From positions 124,001-188,000 of the forward strand of contig NZ_NESJ01000004.1 of the NCBI RefSeq assembly GCF_003063645.1: 64,000 bases of DNA, written 5' to 3'. The translations under genes were made by a program, and so were the position numbers. Positions 58,116-64,000 of the stretch are shown in pieces (position 1 is the first letter of the stretch; every line of letters begins with the position of its first letter). The notes beneath the pieces were generated by a model. That model was given only the letters and a program-made list of their open reading frames with translations, was not told the DNA's origin and searched no databases. This DNA comes from Limnohabitans sp. 2KL-51. Its GTDB lineage: Bacteria > Pseudomonadota > Gammaproteobacteria > Burkholderiales > Burkholderiaceae_C.

Positions 58116-58133
58116 TGTAAATCTTGTTTGACA
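58116..58133. promoter_or_regulatory. PpsR/CrtJ-type operator 1 upstream of bchC
   Basis: TGTAAATCTTGTTTGACA is an exact TGT-N12-ACA, 15 bases after the crtF stop. Its right half forms a TTGACA hexamer (58128-58133) that could be a -35 box, with AACAAT (58151-58156) as a weaker -10 at 17-base spacing. Confidence 0.8.
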
Positions 58134-58141
58134 CCGATCAG

Positions 58142-58159
58142 TGTAAGTTCAACAATACA
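58142..58159. promoter_or_regulatory. PpsR/CrtJ-type operator 2 upstream of bchC
   Basis: TGTAAGTTCAACAATACA, a second exact TGT-N12-ACA 26 bases after the first (start to start) and ending four bases before the bchC ATG. The tight spacing contrasts with the 52-base spacing at crtE. Confidence 0.78.
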
Positions 58160-58162
58160 GTC

Positions 58163-59116
58163 ATGAAATCAACCGCAGTCGTTTTTGACCAACCCAGACA
58201 GTTGTCCTTGCAGGCCTTAGCCCTGCCGCAGCTGCAAGCGGGTGAAGTGGAAGTCGCCGTGCTGTACAGCGGCATCAGCACCGGGACTGAGCGGATATTG
58301 TGGGACGGCAGCATGCCGGCATTCATGGGCAGCACCTATCCCTTAGTGCCCGGCTACGAGACCGTGGGTCAGGTGGTCAAAGCGCCACTGGGCGCGAAAC
58401 TCAAAGAAGGTCAAACGGTTTTCGTGCCCGGCGCCAATTGCTTCACGGGCGTTAAAAGCCTGTTTGGAGGAGCAGCCTCTCGTTTGGTCGTGTCAGATCA
58501 AAAGATTTTCCCCATCGCTGACCAATGGGGGCCGGATGCTGTTTTGTTGGCGCTGGCTGCAACGGCCTACCACGCTGTATCGGGTGGCGGTGGGCAAGAA
58601 CCTTTTGCCCCGCCCGACTTGATCGTGGGTCACGGCGTGATGGGCCGCTTGCTGGCACGCCTGACAGTGGCTGCCGGTTTTGCCCCCCCTACTGTTTGGG
58701 AAACACAAGCTGAGCGCGCCCTTGGCGCTGAAGGCTACACCGTCATTCGGCCAGAAGACGATGACAACAGGGCTTACCAAGCCATTTATGACGTTAGTGG
58801 GGACACCCTGCTCTTGGACACTCTGATCCAAAGAATTCGCCCCGGTGGTGAGTTGGTGTTGGCGGGTTCGCTCCATCAAAACTTGCAATTCTCGACAGCC
58901 CAAGCCGTTTTGCGCGAAGCCCGAATTCGCTTGTCCGGTGAATGGAAACGTCCTGATTTGTTGGCGATTAACCAGTTGGTTGACACCGGCCAACTGTCTC
59001 TCAAAGGTTTGATCACGCATGTTCAAACCGCCCAATCTGCCACCGCTGCTTACGAAACAGCATTCGGTGATGTTGCTTGTCTAAAAATGGTCCTGGACTG
59101 GAGCGCCCACGCATGA
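58163..59116 (+). CDS. bchC: 3-hydroxyethyl bacteriochlorophyllide a dehydrogenase BchC
   Basis: NAD-dependent medium-chain dehydrogenase converting the C3 hydroxyethyl to acetyl. Start ATG 58163 (MKSTAVVFDQPRQLSL); 317 aa. Motifs SGISTGTERILWDGSMPAF, YPLVPGYETVGQVV, LIVGHGVMGRLLARL, IYDVSGDTLLLDTLI and AFGDVACLKMVLDW. There is no Shine-Dalgarno, and the possible promoter would start transcription very near the ATG, so the internal transcript may be leaderless. Stop overlaps bchX start (ATGA). Canonical position in crtEF-bchCXYZ marks this as the orthologue of BchC in other purple bacteria. Confidence 0.95.
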   Translation: MKSTAVVFDQPRQLSLQALALPQLQAGEVEVAVLYSGISTGTERILWDGSMPAFMGSTYPLVPGYETVGQVVKAPLGAKLKEGQTVFVPGANCFTGVKSLFGGAASRLVVSDQKIFPIADQWGPDAVLLALAATAYHAVSGGGGQEPFAPPDLIVGHGVMGRLLARLTVAAGFAPPTVWETQAERALGAEGYTVIRPEDDDNRAYQAIYDVSGDTLLLDTLIQRIRPGGELVLAGSLHQNLQFSTAQAVLREARIRLSGEWKRPDLLAINQLVDTGQLSLKGLITHVQTAQSATAAYETAFGDVACLKMVLDWSAHA

Positions 59117-60123
59117 AAACACACACCACGCCCACCGAGCAAGCGATTCAATTTGTCGATCGCCTTCGCAATGAGGCTGCTCAGAATCCAGAGCCCGTCA
59201 GCACCCAAGCACCTACCAAAGAGACGCAAATCATCGCCATCTACGGCAAAGGCGGTATCGGCAAAAGCTTCACGCTGGCTAACCTCAGTTACATGATGGC
59301 CCAGCAGGGCAAGAAAGTGTTGCTGATTGGTTGCGACCCAAAAAGCGACACCACCAGTTTGTTGTTTGGTGGTCGTGCATGCCCCACCATCATTGAGACA
59401 TCTTCCAAGAAAAAATTGGCGGGTGAAGCCGTTGCCATTGGCGATGTTTGCTTCAAACGCGATGGCGTTTACGCCATGGAATTGGGTGGACCCGAGGTCG
59501 GGCGCGGCTGTGGTGGCCGCGGCATCATCCACGGGTTTGAGTTGCTAGAGAAACTGGGCTTTCACGAGTGGGGCTTTGACTATGTGCTGCTCGACTTCTT
59601 GGGCGATGTGGTCTGCGGCGGCTTTGGTCTGCCCATTGCACGCGACATGTGCCAAAAAGTGATTGTGGTGGCCAGCAATGATTTGCAGTCACTGTATGTC
59701 GCCAACAACGTGTGCTCAGCGGTTGAATACTTCCGCAAGCTCGGTGGCAACGTGGGTGTGGCCGGCATGGTGATCAACCGCGACGACGGCACGGGTGAGG
59801 CTGCTAACTTTGCCGAGAAGGTGGGTATCCCCGTGTTGTCCACCATTCCTGCCAATGAAGACATCCGCAGAAAGAGCGCCAGTTACGAAATCATCGGTCG
59901 CCCAGAATCGGTTTGGGGCCCCATGTTTGCCGAACTGGCTGCCAACGTCCACACATCAGTGCCGATTCGTCCCAACCCTATGACACAAGACCAGTTGTTG
60001 GGCCTGTTTGCAGCTTCAGCTGTAGGTCGCGATGTGGTGCTGGAGCCAGCCACTCAATTTGACATGTGCGGCAAGACAGACACCAGCAAGCCCACGCTCG
60101 AAGTTGTGTACGACGAAGTTTGA
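59113..60123 (+). CDS. bchX: Chlorophyllide a reductase iron protein BchX
   Basis: ATP-dependent electron donor (NifH-like) of chlorophyllide a reductase. Start ATG 59113 (MKTHTTPTEQAIQFVD); 336 aa. P-loop GKGGIGKS at residues 45-52, GCDPKSDTTSLLFGG, and cluster-ligating cysteines in GGPEVGRGCGGRGIIHG and FLGDVVCGGFGLPI. Overlaps the bchC stop; followed by bchY after 4 bp. It reduces the C7-C8 double bond of chlorophyllide with BchYZ. Confidence 0.96.
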   Translation: MKTHTTPTEQAIQFVDRLRNEAAQNPEPVSTQAPTKETQIIAIYGKGGIGKSFTLANLSYMMAQQGKKVLLIGCDPKSDTTSLLFGGRACPTIIETSSKKKLAGEAVAIGDVCFKRDGVYAMELGGPEVGRGCGGRGIIHGFELLEKLGFHEWGFDYVLLDFLGDVVCGGFGLPIARDMCQKVIVVASNDLQSLYVANNVCSAVEYFRKLGGNVGVAGMVINRDDGTGEAANFAEKVGIPVLSTIPANEDIRRKSASYEIIGRPESVWGPMFAELAANVHTSVPIRPNPMTQDQLLGLFAASAVGRDVVLEPATQFDMCGKTDTSKPTLEVVYDEV

Positions 60124-60127
60124 CATC

Positions 60128-61693
60128 ATGAGCAAAACGATTCCCATCGTCCCAGCCTCTCAAGCCCCGGTGGGCATGAGCACAACCATCGAGGGTGATG
60201 GCATGGGTTGCCATTCGGGTGGCGAAAAAATGCTCGCGGCCGCCAAAGTCTCAGGCAAGTCTGAAGTGTTGGCGCAATATGCCAAGGACTATCCGGTGGA
60301 CCCTAAAGCGGGTCCGCACGATCAGCCGCAAAGCATGTGTCCTGCCTTTGGCTCACTGCGCGTGGGCCTTCGCATGCGCCGTACCGCCACCATTTTGTCG
60401 GGTTCGGCTTGCTGCGTGTATGGCTTGACTTTCACCTCGCATTTTTATGGCGCACGGCGCAGTGTCGGCTACGTGCCTTTCAACTCAGAGTCCTTGGTGA
60501 CGGGTAAGTTGTTTGAAGACATTCGCGAGACTGTTTACGACCAGGCTGATCCCGAAAAATACGACTGCATTGTGATCATCAATTTGTGCGTTCCAACTGC
60601 CAGTGGCGTGCCCTTGCAGTTGCTGCCCAAAGAGATCAATGGCGTTCGCATCATCGGTGTCGATGTGCCAGGTTTTGGCGTGCCGACACACGCAGAAGCC
60701 AAAGATGTTTTGGCCGGTGCCATGCTGAAATATGCGCGCGAAGAAATTGTGGCAGGCCCCGTTCAAGCACCCCGCACAGGTCGATCGGACAAACCCACCA
60801 TCACCATGATTGGTGAAATGTTTCCCGCCGATCCCATGATCATTGGGCGCATGCTGGAACCCATGGGCCTTGCAGCTGGCCCAGTGGTGCCCACACGCGA
60901 ATGGCGCGAACTGTATGCAGCACTTGATTGCGCAGCGGTTGCCGCCATCCACCCTTTCTACACCGCGAGCGTCCGCGAATTTGAAGCGGCGGGGCGCCCC
61001 ATTGTGGGTTCAGCTCCGGTGGGCCACGACGGCACAGAAGCTTGGTTACAAGCCATCGGCAACGCGGCCAATGTGCCTCAAGCCCAAATTGACATGGTCA
61101 AAAACATCATGCTGGGTGCCATCAAAGGCGCCCTGGCCAAGTCACCCATTAAGGGTCGCATCACGCTCAGTGGCTATGAAGGCTCTGAGTTGTTGGTGGC
61201 ACGTTTGCTGGTGGAGAGTGGTGCTGATTTGCGCTATGTTGGCACGGCCTGTCCAAAAACGCCTTGGAGTGCAGCGGATTGTGAATGGCTGCAGGCCCAC
61301 GGTGTGCATGTGCAATACCGTTCATCGCTGGAGCAAGACTTGGCCGCCATGCACGAGTGGAAGCCCGATCTGGCGATTGGCACCACACCCGTGGTGCAAG
61401 CGGCCAAAGAGCTCAGCATTCCAAGCCTGTATTTCACCAACCTTATTTCTGCGCGTCCCTTGATGGGCCCAGCGGGTGCAGGCTCATTGGCGCAAGTGAT
61501 CAATGGCGCGATTGCCAACAAGTCGCGCTTTGATGAGATGAAGGCCTTCTTTGGCGACACCGGGACAGGACATGCAGCAGGCGTGTGGGAAGCCTCGCAT
61601 GGTGTGCCGCAAAACCGCCCTGAGTTTGAAGCCGAAACACGCAGACAGCTTGAAAAGCTGGCCAAAAAACGCAAAGCGGAGGCCATGATCTGA
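60128..61693 (+). CDS. bchY: Chlorophyllide a reductase subunit BchY
   Basis: NifD-like catalytic subunit, 521 aa from ATG 60128 ([16 protein letters not shown]). Cluster and substrate residues in [58 protein letters not shown], and [15 protein letters not shown]. Forms the BchYZ heterotetramer. Stop and bchZ start share one base (TGATG), so the two are translationally coupled. Confidence 0.96.
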   Translation: MSKTIPIVPASQAPVGMSTTIEGDGMGCHSGGEKMLAAAKVSGKSEVLAQYAKDYPVDPKAGPHDQPQSMCPAFGSLRVGLRMRRTATILSGSACCVYGLTFTSHFYGARRSVGYVPFNSESLVTGKLFEDIRETVYDQADPEKYDCIVIINLCVPTASGVPLQLLPKEINGVRIIGVDVPGFGVPTHAEAKDVLAGAMLKYAREEIVAGPVQAPRTGRSDKPTITMIGEMFPADPMIIGRMLEPMGLAAGPVVPTREWRELYAALDCAAVAAIHPFYTASVREFEAAGRPIVGSAPVGHDGTEAWLQAIGNAANVPQAQIDMVKNIMLGAIKGALAKSPIKGRITLSGYEGSELLVARLLVESGADLRYVGTACPKTPWSAADCEWLQAHGVHVQYRSSLEQDLAAMHEWKPDLAIGTTPVVQAAKELSIPSLYFTNLISARPLMGPAGAGSLAQVINGAIANKSRFDEMKAFFGDTGTGHAAGVWEASHGVPQNRPEFEAETRRQLEKLAKKRKAEAMI

Positions 61694-63159
61694 TGCTAGT
61701 TCTTGACCACGATCGCGCAGGTGGCTATTGGGGTGCGGTGTATGTCTTCACCGCCATCAAAGGCTTGCAAGTTGTCATTGACGGCCCCGTGGGCTGCGAG
61801 AACTTGCCTGTGACTTCGGTCCTGCATTACACCGATGCCCTGCCACCTCATGAGCTGCCGATTGTGGTGACGGGTTTGGCTGAAGAACAATTGGGTCGCG
61901 AAGGCACCGAAGGCGCCATGCGCCGTGCGCACGCCACGCTCAACCCTGATCTGCCCTCTGTGGTGGTGACGGGCTCGATTGCTGAAATGATCGGCGGCGG
62001 CGTCACGCCCGAAGGCACCAACCTCCAACGATTCTTGCCGCGCACCATCGACGAAGACCAGTGGCAATGCGCCAACCGTGCCATGTACTGGCTCTGGCAG
62101 CAATACGGCATCAAGCATGTGCCCAAGCGTGAGCGTAAAGAGGGCGAACGTCCTCGCGTCAACATCATCGGGCCCAGCTACGGAACCTTCAACTGCCCGA
62201 GCGATTTGGCTGAAATTCGCCGTTTGGTGCAAGGCATTGGCGCCGACGTCAACATGGTTTTCCCATTGGGTTCACACCTTGCAGATGTTTCGCGTTTGGT
62301 CGAAGCTGATGTGAACATTTGCATGTACCGCGAATTCGGCCGCATGTTGTGTGAGGCGCTGGAGCGTCCTTATTTGCAAGCGCCTATTGGGTTGCACAGC
62401 ACCACCAAATTTCTGCGCTCTTTGGGTGAACTGCTCGGCCTCGACCCTGAGCCGTTTATCGAAAGAGAAAAACACAGCACCATCAAACCCATTTGGGATT
62501 TGTGGCGGTCTGTGACACAAGACTTTTTTGGCACCGCCAACTTTGGCGTGGTGGCCAATGAAACCTACACACGCGGCATTCGTCACTTCTTGGAAGACGA
62601 AATGGGCCTGCCCTGCAACTTTGCCATCTCGCGCATCGCTGGTGCCAAAACAGACAACGCAGAAGTGCGCAAACTGGTCACCGAAAAAACACCACTCATT
62701 TTGTACGGCAGCTACAACGAGCGCATTTATTTGGCCGAGTGTGGCGGCGGCGGGATGATGAAAACCAGTTTCATACCGGCCAGTTTTCCCTTGCCGATTA
62801 TTCGTCGCCATACCGGAACGCCGTTCATGGGTTATGCCGGTGCAACTTACATTATTCAAGAGTTTTGTAACGGTCTCTTCGATGCCCTTTTCCATATCTT
62901 GCCCTTGGGTACAGAGATGGACAAGATCGAAGGCACCTTGGGTCGCTCTGCGCCCAACACCACCGTGCCTTGGGAGCCCGAGGCGCAAGACAGATTAGAG
63001 GCTTTGCTGGAACAGCAACCTGTATTGGTTCGAATTTCAGCAGCCAAACGCATGCGCGATCAAGCGGAGCGAGATGCACGGGAAACCGGCCGCTCTCTTG
63101 TGGAAGCAGAAAGATTCACAGAATTGTTCGGAAAAGCGAATGAAGGAGCACATGCATGA
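61693..63159 (+). CDS. bchZ: Chlorophyllide a reductase subunit BchZ
   Basis: NifK-like catalytic subunit, 488 aa. Start [20 protein letters not shown]; cluster Cys in [60 protein letters not shown] and the C-terminal [20 protein letters not shown] region. Coupled to bchY upstream. It is the last bch gene before the puf operon; the stop overlaps the first codon of a 52-codon leader ORF. Confidence 0.96.
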   Translation: MLVLDHDRAGGYWGAVYVFTAIKGLQVVIDGPVGCENLPVTSVLHYTDALPPHELPIVVTGLAEEQLGREGTEGAMRRAHATLNPDLPSVVVTGSIAEMIGGGVTPEGTNLQRFLPRTIDEDQWQCANRAMYWLWQQYGIKHVPKRERKEGERPRVNIIGPSYGTFNCPSDLAEIRRLVQGIGADVNMVFPLGSHLADVSRLVEADVNICMYREFGRMLCEALERPYLQAPIGLHSTTKFLRSLGELLGLDPEPFIEREKHSTIKPIWDLWRSVTQDFFGTANFGVVANETYTRGIRHFLEDEMGLPCNFAISRIAGAKTDNAEVRKLVTEKTPLILYGSYNERIYLAECGGGGMMKTSFIPASFPLPIIRRHTGTPFMGYAGATYIIQEFCNGLFDALFHILPLGTEMDKIEGTLGRSAPNTTVPWEPEAQDRLEALLEQQPVLVRISAAKRMRDQAERDARETGRSLVEAERFTELFGKANEGAHA

Positions 63160-63314
63160 AAGATGTGCACTTGAATTCGGTGGCCCGATCAATCCTTCGG
63201 CCTGGCCGAGGGTCCACCTGTTGCGGTGTCAAAGCCACAACAGTCCGTCCTGAACCCGCAAGGGTTCAGGGAGTTGCCGTAAGGCATATTGAAAGAGGCA
63301 CAAACTATGACTGA
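63156..63314 (+). CDS. Possible 52-codon leader ORF between bchZ and pufB
   Basis: ATG 63156 overlaps the bchZ stop (ATGA), and the frame ends at 63314, eight bases inside pufB. The peptide ([20 protein letters not shown]...) is Arg-rich, has no membrane segment and does not resemble PufQ, which occupies this position in Rhodobacter. The sequence coincides with strong RNA hairpins, so it may merely be an open frame through a structured leader. The two overlaps are what makes it worth recording. Confidence 0.3.
   Translation: MKDVHLNSVARSILRPGRGSTCCGVKATTVRPEPARVQGVAVRHIERGTNYD
63194..63270 (+). promoter_or_regulatory. Structured 5' leader of pufB with tetraloop hairpin
   Basis: Two stem-loops precede pufB: CCTTCGG / CCGAGGG (63194-63212, one G-T pair) and CCTGAACCC GCAA GGGTTCAGG (63249-63270), a perfect 9-bp stem closed by a GNRA-type GCAA tetraloop. 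A short CACC/GGTG pairing (63215-63228) lies between. Such hairpins upstream of highly expressed LH1 genes can stabilise the mRNA or mark a processing site. Confidence 0.6.
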
Positions 63315-63450
63315 TGCATCTAACCCGTCAGGGTTGACAGACCAGGAAGCCCAAGAGTTCCACACGTACTTCACACAGGGTTACCTGTTGTGGGCCGCTG
63401 GCGCTTTTTTCGCCCACAGCTTGGTGTGGATCTGGCGTCCCTGGTTTTAA
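63307..63450 (+). CDS. pufB: Light-harvesting complex 1 beta polypeptide
   Basis: 47-residue LH1 antenna subunit; too short for routine ORF thresholds. [18 protein letters not shown], then the membrane helix ending [11 protein letters not shown]. Two His 18 residues apart, His19 and His37, match the conserved pair, the second ligating bacteriochlorophyll a. The invariant C-terminal WRPW is present. A GAAAGAGG ribosome-binding region lies upstream. First subunit gene of the puf operon. Confidence 0.95.
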   Translation: MTDASNPSGLTDQEAQEFHTYFTQGYLLWAAGAFFAHSLVWIWRPWF

Positions 63451-63472
63451 AGACCAAACAACGGAGGTAAAT

Positions 63473-63697
63473 ATGACCCACCCGAACAAAAGTACTGCAA
63501 GCGCTCATGCCCATGGCTATTTACATGGTTATGGCGTGGTGTTTGTTTTGCTCTTCTTGGTGTTCATGGTTCTCGCTTTGGCGGGACAGTTGATGGTACT
63601 GAATTGGCGCAACTGGCTCCCTGGAGCAGAAGGATCAACGAACACTTTTGACGGTGTGACGTCTTCTGTTTACACCGTTATTTCTCAATTAAATTGA
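63473..63697 (+). CDS. Unassigned 74-residue single-helix membrane protein between pufB and pufA
   Basis: Strong ribosome-binding site GGAGG before ATG 63473. N-terminus is His-rich (AHAHGYLHGYG), then one membrane helix (VVFVLLFLVFMVLALAGQLMVL, residues 22-43) and a polar C-terminal part with NWRNWLPGAEGS. In most purple bacteria pufA follows pufB directly, so this insertion is unusual. The VLAL..QLMVL..NWL.G region loosely resembles the C-terminal half of LH1 alpha, with Gln where the bacteriochlorophyll-binding His would be, and the position and size are also loosely PufQ-like. Neither is firm. A role in LH1 assembly or as an extra ring component is a reasonable guess. Confidence 0.72.
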   Translation: MTHPNKSTASAHAHGYLHGYGVVFVLLFLVFMVLALAGQLMVLNWRNWLPGAEGSTNTFDGVTSSVYTVISQLN

Positions 63698-63710
63698 AAA
63701 GGAAATGATT

Positions 63711-63905
63711 ATGTGGCGCATTTGGCGAGTGATAGATCCCCGCATGGCAATCCTGAGTGTAGGACTCTTGATTGCTTTTGTCTCAACAACGATCCACCTG
63801 ATTCAAATCAGTGGCGATCGTTACAGCATCAACAACTGGCATCCCGATACGGCCAAGATGGCGGCGAAAGCTCAGCCACAGAACGCGGCTTTGCCGCAAA
63901 AGTAA
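63711..63905 (+). CDS. pufA: Light-harvesting complex 1 alpha polypeptide
   Basis: 64 residues from ATG 63711 (MWRIWRVIDPRMAILS), with AAAAGGA seven bases upstream; an in-frame ATG at 63705 is too close to that site. MWRIW...DPR is the alpha N-terminal signature; the bacteriochlorophyll-ligating His29 is in STTIHLIQISGDR. The C-terminal extension (NNWHPDTAKMAAKAQPQN...) is Ala/Gln/Pro-rich, as often seen in betaproteobacteria. Confidence 0.94.
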   Translation: MWRIWRVIDPRMAILSVGLLIAFVSTTIHLIQISGDRYSINNWHPDTAKMAAKAQPQNAALPQK

Positions 63906-63925
63906 GGACCCTTGGTCTTTATTCA

Positions 63926-63964
63926 GACAGACGTACATCGCTCACATTGAACGGTACGTCTGTC
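63926..63964 (+). other. puf intercistronic stem-loop after pufA
   Basis: GACAGACGTAC (63926-63936) and GTACGTCTGTC (63954-63964) form a perfect 11-bp stem, followed by CTTTTATT. In Rhodobacter a hairpin at the pufA-pufL junction protects the pufBA mRNA from 3' exonucleases and sets the excess of LH1 over reaction-centre transcript; this is the likely role here. pufL is expected just beyond the window. Confidence 0.8.
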
Positions 63965-64000
63965 CTTTTATTAAAAAATTGAAGCCTACAAGACCTCACA

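Noticed and set aside
63156..63314. Assignment of the frame before pufB as pufQ
   Set aside because: It lacks a membrane helix and any PufQ-like sequence; kept only as a low-confidence leader ORF.

Overview
The window looks like a chromosomal segment of a freshwater-type, aerobic anoxygenic phototrophic betaproteobacterium of the Burkholderiales (Comamonadaceae, Limnohabitans/Rhodoferax-like). The reasons are high-GC coding sequence, Burkholderiales-style operons (dnaX-ybaB-recR next to an SRP RNA, ECF sigma-DUF3619-DUF3106-RDD, phaC-phaA-phaB, aat-bpt) and the right-hand part of a photosynthesis gene cluster. The genus is inference; no rRNA is present to confirm it.

Region 1 (1-15.8 kb) is housekeeping with some accessory genes. 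It holds a 5'-truncated galactarate dehydratase (garD) with a tricarboxylate-type solute-binding protein, a bacteriohemerythrin, a YdjM-type membrane protein, a small secreted protein, a large exported caspase-like protein with an internal duplication, the 4.5S SRP RNA, dnaX-ybaB-recR, an orphan ABC solute-binding protein, and the mltD-gloB / yafS-like-rnhA block. Region 2 (15.9-28 kb) holds an RND efflux pair, a molybdopterin operon (moaA-mobA-moeA), an aldehyde dehydrogenase, and divergent membrane (hppA) and soluble (ppa) pyrophosphatases. Region 3 (28-42 kb) holds a DUF482 protein, nadE-glnB, a LOG protein, the ECF sigma operon, ilvB-ilvN-ilvC, pssA, leuA behind a leucine-rich attenuator, and a PBP7-type endopeptidase. 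Region 4 (42-51 kb) holds an IclR regulator, the N-degron transferases bpt and aat, pgeF, the phaCAB polyhydroxybutyrate operon, and an NfeD/SPFH pair.

Region 5 (51.3-64 kb) is the photosynthesis gene cluster. bciA (8-vinyl reductase) converges on a minus-strand pair: a second bchC-like gene, translationally coupled by an ATGA overlap to a gene with the hallmark motifs of light-dependent protochlorophyllide oxidoreductase (LPOR). An alpha/beta hydrolase follows on the plus strand, then the canonical crtE-crtF-bchC-bchX-bchY-bchZ-puf order. Perfect TGT-N12-ACA (PpsR/CrtJ-type) palindromes occur in pairs upstream of crtE and of bchC, and none was seen upstream of the bchC-like/LPOR pair. The puf operon begins with a structured leader and encodes LH1 beta (pufB, too short for routine ORF calling), an unassigned 74-residue single-helix membrane protein, and LH1 alpha (pufA), followed by a strong hairpin where pufL would be expected beyond the window.

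The most noteworthy items are the LPOR/second-bchC module, the extra small membrane gene between pufB and pufA, the PpsR site architecture, a leuA attenuator with mutually exclusive pairings, and an A9 slippery run in dnaX placed to make a gamma-length product. All assignments are from reading the sequence; no database search was run.
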